This document shows, one piece after another, positions 1 through 9,625 of a DNA stretch of 64,000 bases. The translations under genes were made by a program, and so were the position numbers. The notes under the pieces are model-generated. The model was not told where the DNA came from. It saw nothing but the letters and a program-made list of their open reading frames with translations, and ran no database searches. Where the stretch lies: the NCBI GenBank assembly GCA_023386815.1, contig JAEWIZ010000008.1, forward strand, positions 553,126 through 617,125, written 5' to 3'. Numbering within the stretch: the stretch's first letter is position 1; every line of letters starts with the position of its first letter. Source of the DNA: Bacillota bacterium. GTDB lineage: Bacteria; Bacillota; Clostridia; Lachnospirales; Lachnospiraceae.

Positions 1-1033
1 TTAGAGTTTGCCCTGTTTCCTTGTGAAATAGATGGGATAGATATTTCGGTGTAAGATGCACCTCAGTTGCCAGCATGGTCAAGGTGATTCTTTGATGAAG
101 ATTTTTATAAATTATCTCAATACATTTGGAGATGGGTGCTAGATAGACAGGATATTTATTTTCCTTGGCCTTTGCCACATGCTCCGTAAAATCTAAGGCC
201 ATTTTCTCATTTAATAGATTTAACTCATAGAGAGTTCTGCATTTCTCCATCTTCTGTATGTAGACATCGCTCAGGGTAAAGGCTGTTTCTTCCTCCAGGC
301 CACCCTCAATGGCATAGCGTGTTACCAGTGTGGTATTAGCGATACAGCCGTAGAATAATTGACGGAACGGATTATCTGACATCTTACCATACTTAATTTG
401 CGGAAGGGAACGATAGATAGATTCTAATCCGTTCCAATCCCCCTCTTTGATATAATTTAACACAGTAAGCTCCTGATGATAGGAGGTATGAAGCCGTCCA
501 TCCTCCCGATTCTCAAATAACTCAAAAATAAAACTCTGTTTCAAGGAATCCTGAAGACTGGTTAACTTGAAATTATGAATCTCGTTAAGGCTTAGAGCCG
601 TCTTTTTAAGAATTAGCATAGTAATTCGTAAATATGAGCTGAAATGAGTGAAGGATATGATGGGTAGACAATCCACCAAATTTTCTAGCTCCATCAGGCT
701 TAATTTGGCAGCGAAGGAAAGGGATTTTGCTGCCGTAGGAGGATAGATCCCGGTTAAGAGCATCGGGCCACCAATACAGTAGTTTATTTCGTTCATATGA
801 TCAAAGGAAAAGATATAATATAACTCATTATTGTAGTAAAGTAGGTCAAACTCAGGATGAGGAACTTTTCGCAGAAAAGCATTCAAATACTCCTGCAATT
901 CTCTGTTGATATTAGCAGATAGATCCGCAAAAAAATAATTCCTCAAGTTTAAATTGCTGTCATAGATCCATAAAGGGATCCTTTCAGCAGTGTAAATAGC
1001 CTCTAATAAAGATAATTCATAGGCATCAAGCAC
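1..1033 (-). CDS. AraC-family transcriptional regulator, C-terminus beyond window edge
   Basis: An open frame on the minus strand runs from GTG at 1033 (GGGGGGAG at 1038-1045) to the window edge without a stop, about 344 residues. The last residues visible contain the first helix-turn-helix of an AraC DNA-binding domain (LATEVHLTPKYLSHLF, then HKETGQTL), so the second HTH lies outside the window. The roughly 300 residues before it form a ligand or partner domain that I do not recognise; it lacks an obvious cupin barrel. It is transcribed away from the sugar symporter/GH3 operon starting at 1198, so control of that operon is a reasonable inference. Family call is firm, effector unknown. Confidence 0.85.
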   Translation of the reverse strand, partial: MLDAYELSLLEAIYTAERIPLWIYDSNLNLRNYFFADLSANINRELQEYLNAFLRKVPHPEFDLLYYNNELYYIFSFDHMNEINYCIGGPMLLTGIYPPTAAKSLSFAAKLSLMELENLVDCLPIISFTHFSSYLRITMLILKKTALSLNEIHNFKLTSLQDSLKQSFIFELFENREDGRLHTSYHQELTVLNYIKEGDWNGLESIYRSLPQIKYGKMSDNPFRQLFYGCIANTTLVTRYAIEGGLEEETAFTLSDVYIQKMEKCRTLYELNLLNEKMALDFTEHVAKAKENKYPVYLAPISKCIEIIYKNLHQRITLTMLATEVHLTPKYLSHLFHKETGQTL

Positions 1034-1120
1034 AGTTCTCCCCCCATTTAATCATGTTGATCAAATACTAATCTGAAACCGATGAAATGTCAATAAATCT
1101 TGATATAAAAAAAGGAAATT

Positions 1121-1148
1121 TTGATATTTACTTAACGCCGATTATGCT
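1121..1148 (+). promoter_or_regulatory. Candidate promoter for the symporter/GH3 operon
   Basis: TTGATA (1121-1126) and TATGCT (1143-1148) with a 16-bp spacer lie about 50 bp upstream of the symporter start. The boxes are imperfect; position in the divergent intergenic region supports them. Confidence 0.4.
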
Positions 1149-1197
1149 AAAGTTTAGACAGTAAATAGTACTATTGAAACATTGGAGGAGAAATAAT

Positions 1198-2559
1198 ATG
1201 GAGAAGGTAAGAACAAGAGAAAAGATTTCTTATGGCTTAGGGGATCTGGGGAATAATGTGGCATATGGGGCTCTCGGTTTTTATTTGGTTTTTTTTCTGA
1301 CAGATGTGGCAGGGATATCTCCAGTATGGGCTGGCTATGTCTTTCTAATAATACGAGCCTGGAATGCGGTAAGTGATCTGATTATGGGCGTTGTATCGGA
1401 TCATACCAATACCCGCTTTGGCAGACGAAGACCTTATTTATTGTTTGGAGCGATTCCTTTAAGTATTGGCTTTGCACTATTATGGCAAGTATTCTTTCAG
1501 GATATGAATCAAATGATCGTATATTATACGATAGCAGGAATTTTATTCAGTACCTTATATTCCTTGGTGTCTATTCCCTATAATTCCTTACTTCCGGAGA
1601 TTTCTCAGGATTATAACGAGAGAACCAGCATATCCGGCTATAAAATGGCATTTTCCTTTGTGGGTTCGCTGATTTCTGCAATGGGCGTAACCTTGATTGT
1701 GGATACCATATTTCCAGGGAAAAGCGACTATCAAAAAAGCTTTCCGATCATGGGATGGTCATTAGCTGTTATGATCGCGATCAGTGTTCTACTTGCCTTT
1801 GTTGGTACAAAGGAACGCGTAAAATTTAGCAAGCCTGAGAAGCAGGGTAATATCCTGAAGAATTTATTATCCCTCATGAAGCTAAGAGAATTTAAACTGG
1901 TATTAGGTGTTTTCATCTTTAACATGGTAAGCTTTGACATCATCATGGCACTTTATATTTATTTCATGAAGTATGTTCTAAAAATATCAGACGATATCAG
2001 CTATATATTTATGGCGATACCACTTGTTGTAGCCATTATTGCCACTCCGTCATGGGTTAGTATTAGTAACAAGACAGGCAAACAAAAAGCATATGTCATT
2101 TCCGCAGTTTATTTTGTGATACCTTTGATTGCTTGTATGTTTATACCATCTGGAAATATGGTAATTGTGGTTTTAATTACTATTTTCATGGGAGTTGGGA
2201 TCTCCGCATCACAGGTACTTACATTTTCCATCCTGCCGGATGTTGTGGAGGTGGATGAATTGAAAAATGGAGTTAGAAGAGAAGGTGTCATCTATGGTGC
2301 AGCAATGTTCCTGTATAAAGTAGCTTCAGCAATTATCGTTGCAGCTGTAACTGCATCTTTGGGTCTTTTTGGATATATAGAAAATCTGGGTACTAAAGCC
2401 TTGGAACAACCGGCCTCTGCAGTCTTTGGTATCCGGTTTCTTATTAGTAGTATGCCGATCCTATGCTTAATATTATCTGCTGTCTTTGTGTGCAAACTAC
2501 CGTTGGGAAAGGCTGCTTTTGAAAATATGAAGAAAACAATAGAGGATAATCAGAAGTAA
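1198..2559 (+). CDS. GPH-family (MelB-like) sugar symporter
   Basis: A 453-residue, 12-segment membrane transporter of the glycoside-pentoside-hexuronide:cation symporter family. Family marks are the N-terminal REKISYGLGDLGNN, the first-loop VSDHTNTRFGRRRPYLLFGA segment and the middle SYKMAFSF-like region after the NERTSISGYK turn. The start at 1198 is preferred over an in-frame ATG at 1174 because GGAGG (1184-1188) sits 9 nt before it and the longer N-terminus would be translated from the ribosome binding site itself. The gene ends 23 bp before the GH3 glycosidase gene and very likely imports its substrate, a small beta-glycoside. The exact sugar cannot be read from sequence. Confidence 0.9.
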   Translation: MEKVRTREKISYGLGDLGNNVAYGALGFYLVFFLTDVAGISPVWAGYVFLIIRAWNAVSDLIMGVVSDHTNTRFGRRRPYLLFGAIPLSIGFALLWQVFFQDMNQMIVYYTIAGILFSTLYSLVSIPYNSLLPEISQDYNERTSISGYKMAFSFVGSLISAMGVTLIVDTIFPGKSDYQKSFPIMGWSLAVMIAISVLLAFVGTKERVKFSKPEKQGNILKNLLSLMKLREFKLVLGVFIFNMVSFDIIMALYIYFMKYVLKISDDISYIFMAIPLVVAIIATPSWVSISNKTGKQKAYVISAVYFVIPLIACMFIPSGNMVIVVLITIFMGVGISASQVLTFSILPDVVEVDELKNGVRREGVIYGAAMFLYKVASAIIVAAVTASLGLFGYIENLGTKALEQPASAVFGIRFLISSMPILCLILSAVFVCKLPLGKAAFENMKKTIEDNQK

Positions 2560-2582
2560 GTGGCAGGGAAGGTGGAGTAGAT

Positions 2583-5093
2583 ATGAAATCAGAGTTAAAT
2601 AATAACCTTGAAAATAACAATAGTGAAATTAGTAATAACCTTGATATAGATGTAACAGAGATAAGAAAAAAAGCAAAGGAATTAGTTGCTCAAATGACTC
2701 TGGAAGAAAAAGCTAGTCTGTGTTCAGGAAGAGACTGCTGGAATTTAAAGTCCCTTGAGAGGTTAGGACTTTCTTCGATTACGATGATGGATGGACCTCA
2801 TGGCCTTCGTAAGCAGGTTGGTGATGGGGATAATCTGGGAATTGGAGATAGCCTTCCGTCTGTTTGTTTTCCCACTGCCAGTGCTATGGCCTGCAGCTTT
2901 GACCGGGAATTAATGTATCAGGTTGGCCGAGCAATTGGAGAAGAGTGCCTTCAGGAGGATGTCGCAATAATACTGGGACCGGGAGTAAATCAAAAAAGAA
3001 GCCCTTTATGTGGACGAAATTTTGAATATTTTAGTGAGGATCCTTTGCTTTCGGGTGAACTAGGTGCCAGTCTGATTCAGGGAGTGCAAAGTACAGGAAC
3101 AGGAACTTCATTAAAGCATTTTGCAGTAAATAATCAAGAGAAACGCAGAATGACGGTTAATGCAGTGATTGATGAGAGGGCATTACGGGAAACCTATCTG
3201 AAAGCCTTTGAGATTGCCGTAAAGAAGGGAAAACCGGATACTGTAATGTGTGCCTACAACAGGCTGAATGGGGTCTATTGCAGTGAAAACCCTTATTTAT
3301 TAACAGAAATACTACGTAAAGAATGGGGGTTTGAGGGAGCAGTCATCTCGGATTGGGGGGCGGTAAATGATAGAGTACAAGGGGTAAAAGCAGGGCTTGA
3401 TCTTGAAATGCCGGGGAACAATGGATATAATGATGCTAAGATAATAGCAGCTGTTAACCATGGTGAATTAACGATGGAGGCCTTAGATTCAGTAGCTTGT
3501 CGGGTAACAGAACTTATTTTTAAAGCGATGAAACATCGAGTTAAGGGTTATCATTATGATCCCATAAAGCATCATACTCTAGCGGTCGAGGCCTTAGAGC
3601 AATCTGCAGTGCTGCTAAAGAATGAAGATAATATACTACCGGGAAATAGAATGCAAAAAGCAGCAGTCATCGGACGATTTGCCAAAGTGCCCAGATATCA
3701 GGGAGCAGGAAGTTCAAAACTTCATCCGATTAAAATAGAAAATGCCTGGGATTCCTTGATAGAGCTGGGGGTCGATATCACTTATGCAGATGGTTATTGG
3801 GAAAAGAAAAGATTGGGGAAGCGGACAACAGAAGAACTCCAAGAACAGAATTTATTAATCAGGGAAGCTTGTGAAATCGCTAAGGACAAAGATATTGTAT
3901 ATGTCTTTGCAGGATTACCGGAAGGATATGAATCCGAAGGCTTTGATCGGTCTGATCTGATGCTGCCGGGGGAACAGAATCGTTTAATTGAAGCGGTTAC
4001 CGAGTGTAATCCTAATGTTGTTGTGATTCTAAGCGGCGGTGCGCCCATGGAGCTTCCCTGGATTAATAAAGTGAAGGCAGTCCTTCTTGCATATCTTGGT
4101 GGTGAAGGTGTTGGCAGGGCAATTGTCAATCTTCTCTTGGGTAGATCTGTTCCTAGTGGAAAACTGGCAGAAACCTGGCCAATTCGACTAAGTGATAATC
4201 CTTCCTACAATTATTTTCCCGGTGGCAATTTAACGGTGGAGTACCGCGAGAATATCTATGTGGGATATCGTTACTATGAGAAAGCAGAAATACCTGTTTT
4301 ATTTCCTTTTGGGCATGGTCTGTCTTATACCAATTTTACTTATTCAAAGATCAAGCTGGATCGCCCTAGGTGTGAATTTGGTGATCGACTGAAATTAACC
4401 TTTCAAATCAAAAATACAGGAACAGTTGCTGCTAAGGAAACGGCATTTATTTTTGTAGCTCACGAAAGTAAAAAGGTATCTATGCCAAAGAAGGAGCTTC
4501 GGGAATTTGTGAAAGTGGAGCTGTCGCCGGGGGAAACACGGGAGGTGATGGTGGAGCTGGATACATCAACCTTTGCTTATTACAATACTTTAATCCAGGA
4601 TTGGTATGCAGAAGAAGGACGTTATGAAATTATTGTTGGGACTTCTTTGACAGATTGCCGCCTAAGGTCAGAACTATTATTAAGCAGTCCGGATATGCCG
4701 CAGCCGGAGGATTTAAATAGAAGTTCAATCCATGCTGGATTGCCCTCTGGTGATTTTGTAATGGAGCGAGCAGTATTTGAAGAGATATATGGTAAACCCC
4801 TTCCGGTTAGCGAGGCACCTACGACCAGGCCTTATCATAGGAATCATACCTTGGATGACGTGAAGCATACCCTGATTGGAAAAATCCTGATTCGATATGC
4901 CAAAAGTATGTCAAAAAAAGTAACCAAGGATCAGCAGGAGCAGGAAGGAATGATGTCTGCAATGATTAGAGAAATGCCTTTTCAAGCAATTGTAGCCTCA
5001 GGAGAAGGGATGATATCAGAGTCAATGATGGAGGGCATCCTTGATTTGTTGAATGGATATTATCTAAGGGGGGTAAAAAAGTTATTTCGTTAA
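2583..5093 (+). CDS. Glycoside hydrolase family 3, beta-glucosidase-type
   Basis: An 836-residue GH3 enzyme with no signal peptide, hence cytoplasmic. It has the N-terminal TIM barrel (about residues 30-320; MDGPHG, KHFAVNNQE, and nucleophile Asp257 in VISDWGAV), the alpha/beta sandwich (about 340-570; substrate-side GAGSSKLHP and the SGGAPMELPW strand) and a fibronectin III-like domain (about 600-700, after LPFGHGLSYTNF). A further helical tail of about 90 residues (750-836) follows and is not part of the catalytic core. It should cleave beta-linked gluco- or xylo-oligosaccharides or aryl-beta-glycosides brought in by the adjacent symporter. Aryl glycosides are attractive given the aromatic-acid-type clusters downstream, but that is inference. 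Confidence 0.92.
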   Translation: MKSELNNNLENNNSEISNNLDIDVTEIRKKAKELVAQMTLEEKASLCSGRDCWNLKSLERLGLSSITMMDGPHGLRKQVGDGDNLGIGDSLPSVCFPTASAMACSFDRELMYQVGRAIGEECLQEDVAIILGPGVNQKRSPLCGRNFEYFSEDPLLSGELGASLIQGVQSTGTGTSLKHFAVNNQEKRRMTVNAVIDERALRETYLKAFEIAVKKGKPDTVMCAYNRLNGVYCSENPYLLTEILRKEWGFEGAVISDWGAVNDRVQGVKAGLDLEMPGNNGYNDAKIIAAVNHGELTMEALDSVACRVTELIFKAMKHRVKGYHYDPIKHHTLAVEALEQSAVLLKNEDNILPGNRMQKAAVIGRFAKVPRYQGAGSSKLHPIKIENAWDSLIELGVDITYADGYWEKKRLGKRTTEELQEQNLLIREACEIAKDKDIVYVFAGLPEGYESEGFDRSDLMLPGEQNRLIEAVTECNPNVVVILSGGAPMELPWINKVKAVLLAYLGGEGVGRAIVNLLLGRSVPSGKLAETWPIRLSDNPSYNYFPGGNLTVEYRENIYVGYRYYEKAEIPVLFPFGHGLSYTNFTYSKIKLDRPRCEFGDRLKLTFQIKNTGTVAAKETAFIFVAHESKKVSMPKKELREFVKVELSPGETREVMVELDTSTFAYYNTLIQDWYAEEGRYEIIVGTSLTDCRLRSELLLSSPDMPQPEDLNRSSIHAGLPSGDFVMERAVFEEIYGKPLPVSEAPTTRPYHRNHTLDDVKHTLIGKILIRYAKSMSKKVTKDQQEQEGMMSAMIREMPFQAIVASGEGMISESMMEGILDLLNGYYLRGVKKLFR

Positions 5094-5263
5094 TCTGTTA
5101 TAATATTGTAACCTCATCCCGCTTGTGCTATAATGAATCTAAATTATTTTGTTGATTTTTCTTGTTAGCTTTATAAAAAGTCTAGTCAAACAAGTAATTT
5201 CGTAATGTTATAAGATGATTCAGATAACTGATTTATCATTAAAATTGAATTTTCCTGAATGAC

Positions 5264-5319
5264 AATGGCGTCTGAAAAATGAGAAACGGATTGAATCTCA
5301 TTTTTTACGCCATTTTTTG
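5264..5319 (+). terminator. Rho-independent terminator after GH3
   Basis: Long imperfect hairpin: outer arms AATGGCG (5264-5270) and CGCCATT (5308-5314), inner arms AAAAATGAGA and TCTCATTTTT, followed by a T run. It ends the sugar operon. Confidence 0.75.
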
Positions 5320-5372
5320 TTTTCACTTGACATATTCATGATTTGAAGGAATTTTTGTATTTGGAGGTAAAA

Positions 5373-7148
5373 ATGGCTGTAATTGATCGGTTTATAGAAA
5401 TATATACAAAGAAGCTGGAGTTCTATAGAGAAGCAGCTAGGGTTTGTGCGCAGATATGTGAGACGAATATGGAGCAGATGGGTATTCGAACGATCGTTAG
5501 TAGCCGTGCCAAAAAACCGGAACGATTAAGGAATAAATTAGAGAAAAGAGGGATTGATAAGAAATATAATACCTTTGAAGATATTATGGCTGACATAGCG
5601 GATCTAGCAGGAGTTCGAATAGCTCTCTATTTCCCAGGAGATCTCTCTAAGGTTCAACAATTTATTGAATCCAATTTTACGGTGAAGGAACGGAGAATAT
5701 TTCCGGAGCCGGTACAGCCCCTTTGGGAGAAGGAGCAGGACTATAAGAAACGGTTTTCCGGATATTGGGCAACACATTACAGAGTTTATTTAAAAGAGAA
5801 GGATTTGTCAGAGGATTCGTTTAAATACTCAGAAACCTTAATTGAAATCCAGATTGCTTCAGCGCTGATGCATGCCTGGGCGGAGGTAGAGCATGATTTG
5901 GTTTATAAGCCCTACAGCGGAGAATTATCCTTTGAAGAATATCAGATTTTGGATGAGCTAAACGGTTTAGTTCTAGCAGGAGAAATAGCTCTGGAAAGGT
6001 TACAAAAGGCGGTGAAAAATAGAGTCAGCCAGGTGGGCAAGGATTTTAATAACCATTATGAGCTGGCAATGTTTCTCTATAATAAGTTAGGTCATACCAC
6101 TGAGAGTTCCCAAGGAGATATCGTATTAGGCAGAGTGGATTTACTGTTTCAGTGTATCAGAGCTTCCGAGTATAATAATCCGGAGTCCATGAAGGAACTT
6201 CTGTTAACGATTGGTCATGATGTCAAGACACATCCGGTGGTTGAACAAATTATTGATATATTTCGTAGTATCAATCCTGATATTTATGAAACCTATCATG
6301 AAGAGAAGCAAAGTGAGGAATTAAAATACCAATTCGATACCCTTCGCATGAACCGTGAGAACGGTAACAGGCAGGGCGAAGCTAATACCTTGGCTAATAT
6401 CGGTTATATTTACAGTTCTAAGGAAAACTATGATGAAGCAATCCAGTATTTTGCCAAAGCCGTGGGGATCAATCATGAAATTGGTGGTATCCAGGGGGAA
6501 GCAAACCAGTTGCTGAATCTGGGCTCTACCTACCGCTTAAAAGGGGATTTGAATCTTGCGCTTGAGTATTGCAACCAGGCAGCAGAGTTACATAAGAAGA
6601 TATCCTATAAACAAGGACAGGCAAATACCCTTGGTATGATCGGTAATATCTATTCGGATCAGGAGAATTACATGGAGGCATTGATTCATTATAAGGAGGC
6701 CTTAGAGATTTACCGGGAGACGAATTACAGGACAGGTGAAGTAATTCAGCTAAATAATCTGGGAATGCTTTTCTTAAAGCAGAGGGATTTCGAACAGGCC
6801 TTACAGTATTATTTTCAAGCGCTTGAAACCTGCCGGGACTGCGATTACAAGCAGGGAGAGGGAGATGCCTTTTGGAATATCGGAACGATCTATTTTGAGA
6901 ATGGCAAGCTGGAGGATGCGATTATGTTCTATGAGAAAGCATTGTCCGTACAGGAGTTAACGGGAAATCAAAAAAATAGTATTAGTGTTATGTTGAGCCT
7001 GGGAAAAGTGTATTATGAAAAAGCAACTCCGGAAAAGGCTTTTTACTATTTTAAGGAAGCATATTTATTAAGTAATAGCATTGAGTATAAGAAGGGCACG
7101 GAGGAAGCGCAGGAATATATCAATTTAATTCAATCAGTACAAGGATAA
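5373..7148 (+). CDS. RelA/SpoT-domain (p)ppGpp synthetase-like protein with C-terminal TPR array
   Basis: 591 residues. The N-terminal part (about residues 30-180) has the marks of a RelA_SpoT synthetase domain: DLAGVRIALYFPGDL, GYWATHYRVYLKE and EIQIASALMHAWAEVEHDL, the last matching the conserved EIQ(I/V).T...HAWAE.EH.L block. No HD hydrolase, TGS or ACT domain is present. Residues about 320-585 carry at least six TPR units of about 40 residues (GEANTLANIGYIYSSKENYDEA and similar), so regulation by a protein partner is likely. The start at 5373 follows GGAGG (5363-5367); a TTG at 5343 lacks such a site. The fusion of an alarmone synthetase-like domain to TPRs is uncommon. Enzymatic activity is inferred from motifs only. 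Confidence 0.85.
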   Translation: MAVIDRFIEIYTKKLEFYREAARVCAQICETNMEQMGIRTIVSSRAKKPERLRNKLEKRGIDKKYNTFEDIMADIADLAGVRIALYFPGDLSKVQQFIESNFTVKERRIFPEPVQPLWEKEQDYKKRFSGYWATHYRVYLKEKDLSEDSFKYSETLIEIQIASALMHAWAEVEHDLVYKPYSGELSFEEYQILDELNGLVLAGEIALERLQKAVKNRVSQVGKDFNNHYELAMFLYNKLGHTTESSQGDIVLGRVDLLFQCIRASEYNNPESMKELLLTIGHDVKTHPVVEQIIDIFRSINPDIYETYHEEKQSEELKYQFDTLRMNRENGNRQGEANTLANIGYIYSSKENYDEAIQYFAKAVGINHEIGGIQGEANQLLNLGSTYRLKGDLNLALEYCNQAAELHKKISYKQGQANTLGMIGNIYSDQENYMEALIHYKEALEIYRETNYRTGEVIQLNNLGMLFLKQRDFEQALQYYFQALETCRDCDYKQGEGDAFWNIGTIYFENGKLEDAIMFYEKALSVQELTGNQKNSISVMLSLGKVYYEKATPEKAFYYFKEAYLLSNSIEYKKGTEEAQEYINLIQSVQG

Positions 7149-7288
7149 TTGAATCATGTTAGATTAGGTTGCGACTTGCGAAATTTGCTCCGATAGTCTA
7201 GAATTGAAGTATATTAAAACATGGATGGCAATAATACTATTAGCTTGATATTGCTTTTGAACAACCTTTTTGATTTGGAGGTGTCATC

Positions 7289-8323
7289 ATGAATAAGATA
7301 TGTTTTTTTGATACTAAGCCATATGATAGAACCTATTTTGATCTGCTAAAAGAAAAGTATGGTATTGATATTGAATACTTTGAACCTAAGCTGGGACAAA
7401 AAACTGCATTTATGGCAAAGGGCTTTGAAGTGGTTGTAGCATTTGTAAATGATACGATTGATGCCGAAACCATAAACGTGTTACATGAAAATGGTACAAG
7501 ATTAATTGCCATGCGCTGTGCAGGTTATAACAATGTGGATTTTAAGCAGGCATATGGTAAGATTCATGTGGTGCGTGTACCTGCTTATTCTCCCTATGCA
7601 GTAGCAGAGCACGCTATGGCATTGCTGCAGACGTTGAATCGGAAGATTCACAAAGCCTATAGCAGAACCAGAGATTTTAATTTCAGTTTAAGTGGGTTAA
7701 CCGGATTTGATTTGCATGGTAAGACTATGGGTGTCATTGGAACCGGTAAGATAGGACGAATATTTGTGGATATTTGTAAGGGGTTTGGTATGAAGGTACT
7801 TGCCCATGACCCGTTTCCAATCAAGAATTCAGATATTAATTACGTAACACTTGAACAGTTGTGTCGTGAATCGGATATCATTTCACTTCATTGTCCATTA
7901 ACAAAGGATACCTTTCATTTAATTAATCGTGATACCATTGGAAAGATGAAGGATGGGGTATATCTAATTAATACCTCCAGAGGAGCTCTTGTCAATAGCG
8001 AGGACTTACTGGAAGCACTAAAAGCTGAGAAAATTGGCGGCGCTGGGCTTGATGTATATGAGGAGGAAACCGAGCTGTTCTATGAAGATATGTCCTATGC
8101 TATTATCAAGGATGATATCTTGGCAAGAATTATATCCATGCCAAATGTTATTGTAACCTCACATCAGGCGTTTTTAACGAAGGAAGCCTTATTCAATATT
8201 GCTGAGACAACATTATCAAACTGTCAGGAATATTTTGACCGGGAAACACTCAGCAATGAGGTTTGTTATCAGTGTAGCAGGGGAGAAGCTTGCCCTAAAG
8301 GAGAGCATCAAAACTGCTTCTGA
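7289..8323 (+). CDS. D-lactate dehydrogenase-type D-2-hydroxyacid dehydrogenase
   Basis: 344 residues, NAD-dependent D-isomer-specific 2-hydroxyacid dehydrogenase of the LdhA type. Visible motifs: substrate-binding MRCAGYNNVD, Rossmann GTGKIG, the Arg-containing NTSRGALVN loop, GLDVYEEE with the catalytic Glu, and catalytic His in SHQAFLT. It would reduce pyruvate (or an aryl pyruvate) to the D-hydroxyacid. After the usual end (SNEV) there is a tail with four cysteines in the last 19 residues (CYQC, EAC, NCF), not needed for catalysis and possibly redox-active or metal-binding. Start follows GGAGG at 7278-7282. Monocistronic, flanked by a terminator. A role feeding hydroxyacids to the dehydratase cluster 30 kb away is possible but unsupported by position. 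Confidence 0.88.
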   Translation: MNKICFFDTKPYDRTYFDLLKEKYGIDIEYFEPKLGQKTAFMAKGFEVVVAFVNDTIDAETINVLHENGTRLIAMRCAGYNNVDFKQAYGKIHVVRVPAYSPYAVAEHAMALLQTLNRKIHKAYSRTRDFNFSLSGLTGFDLHGKTMGVIGTGKIGRIFVDICKGFGMKVLAHDPFPIKNSDINYVTLEQLCRESDIISLHCPLTKDTFHLINRDTIGKMKDGVYLINTSRGALVNSEDLLEALKAEKIGGAGLDVYEEETELFYEDMSYAIIKDDILARIISMPNVIVTSHQAFLTKEALFNIAETTLSNCQEYFDRETLSNEVCYQCSRGEACPKGEHQNCF

Positions 8324-8347
8324 ACAACCTATTGTAGCTTATCAAAG

Positions 8348-8393
8348 GCTTCATCATAGTATTCGGAACCCTTATACTATGATGAAGTCTTTA
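8348..8393 (+). terminator. Terminator after D-lactate dehydrogenase
   Basis: 15-bp stem GCTTCATCATAGTAT (8348-8362) / ATACTATGATGAAGT (8374-8388) with an 11-nt loop, followed by CTTTATAA. Confidence 0.8.
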
Positions 8394-8459
8394 TAATGAA
8401 CGAACTGGTGAAATCTAGTTAACCAATCATATTGAATGAATTGCAAGAATATATCAGCT

Positions 8460-8488
8460 TTGACATGTTTAGGAATATCATGTATAAT
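8460..8488 (+). promoter_or_regulatory. Consensus sigma-A promoter for beta-phosphoglucomutase
   Basis: Perfect TTGACA (8460-8465), 17-bp spacer, perfect TATAAT (8483-8488), about 100 bp upstream of the gene start. The strongest promoter match seen in the window. Confidence 0.85.
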
Positions 8489-8590
8489 ACAAGCAACAGA
8501 AAAATGGGTATAAGCTGGGCATGGTAGGTTAGACATTTGCCAGTGTAAGGAAGACATTAATATCATAATGATTAAATGGAGATAGTTAAA

Positions 8591-9232
8591 ATGAATGTAA
8601 AAGGTTTGATTTTTGACTTAGATGGAGTTATTGTTTTCACAGACAAATACCATTACCAGGCATGGAAGAAGATGGCTGATGAGATGGGTATTTATTTTGA
8701 TGAAGAAATAAATAACAGACTTCGTGGTGTAAGCCGTATGGAAAGTCTGGAAATAATTTTGGAACGCTACGAAGGAGCACCTCTATTCGAAGAAGACAAG
8801 CAAAAGATGGCGGAGGAGAAGAATAATACTTATCGTGAGTTGTTAAAAACAATGACCCCCGCAGATGTAACTCAGGAAGTACGTGATACCCTTAAGGAAT
8901 TACGTAACAAGGGTTATAAGTTGGCCATCGGCTCCTCAAGTAAGAATGCAAAATTTATTCTGGAAAAGGTGGAATTACTGGAAGCTTTTGATGCAATTTC
9001 TGATGGCAATAATATAACTAACTCCAAACCGGATCCGGAAGTGTTTATCAAAGCGAGTGAATACATTGGAGAGAAGCCGGAAGAATGTATTGTTGTAGAG
9101 GATGCTTATGCAGGAATCGATGCAGCCAAATCCGGAGGTATGCTTGCAGCAGCCATCGGGGATGCTACCTCTTATGATAAGGCTGATTTTGTACTAAAAA
9201 CCTTCTCAGACTTGCTTCGTATTGTTGAGTAG
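8591..9232 (+). CDS. pgmB: Beta-phosphoglucomutase (HAD superfamily)
   Basis: 213 residues. HAD motif I is FDLDGV with the two aspartates that accept and protonate the phosphate; cap residues NNRLRGVSRMESLEIIL match the beta-PGM substrate-specificity loop; motif II lies in AIGSSSKNAK and motif III/IV in KPDPEVFI and VVEDAYAGIDAAKSGGM. The enzyme interconverts beta-glucose-1-phosphate and glucose-6-phosphate and normally follows maltose, trehalose or kojibiose phosphorylases, none of which is adjacent here. Start at 8591 fits GGAGAT (8578-8583); the ATG at 8576 lacks a site. Expressed from its own consensus promoter. Confidence 0.9.
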   Translation: MNVKGLIFDLDGVIVFTDKYHYQAWKKMADEMGIYFDEEINNRLRGVSRMESLEIILERYEGAPLFEEDKQKMAEEKNNTYRELLKTMTPADVTQEVRDTLKELRNKGYKLAIGSSSKNAKFILEKVELLEAFDAISDGNNITNSKPDPEVFIKASEYIGEKPEECIVVEDAYAGIDAAKSGGMLAAAIGDATSYDKADFVLKTFSDLLRIVE

Positions 9233-9334
9233 ATATCTATATTGTAACAGGGATAGGATGAATGCTACATAGAAATGCCGATAAGAAGTAGGAGTTTTTA
9301 TTTGATCGTAAATTAATTTCGTTCTCATGCAGGA

Positions 9335-9380
9335 AAAGGATTGTAGATAACACCACAGAGTGTTATTTGCAGTCCTTTTA
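9335..9380 (+). terminator. Terminator, probably bidirectional
   Basis: Near-perfect stem AAAGGATTGTAGATAACAC (9335-9353) / GTGTTATTTGCAGTCCTTT (9360-9378) with a 6-nt loop and T-rich end. Confidence 0.75.
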
Positions 9381-9596
9381 TTGAGTGAGGATACAAGTAT
9401 AAAAAGCAGATTTGTTTGAGAGATAAATTAAATGCATATATATTTACTGTTTAGTATAAATAAGCTTTTTAAATTACAGTCTATTACGTGAATTGATGAG
9501 ATGATTCGGGGGTTATGGTTTATATTCGGGATAAAGAATAGATTATGGAACTAGAAAGATTATTCAGAAAGTTTAGTGGTTTACCTCAATAAAGTG

Positions 9597-9625
9597 GTGA
9601 CAAATACTGCTTGTTAATGTATAAT
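9597..9625 (+). promoter_or_regulatory. Promoter for aspartokinase
   Basis: GTGACA (9597-9602; one mismatch to TTGACA), 17-bp spacer, perfect TATAAT (9620-9625). The predicted leader is about 90 nt. Confidence 0.7.
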
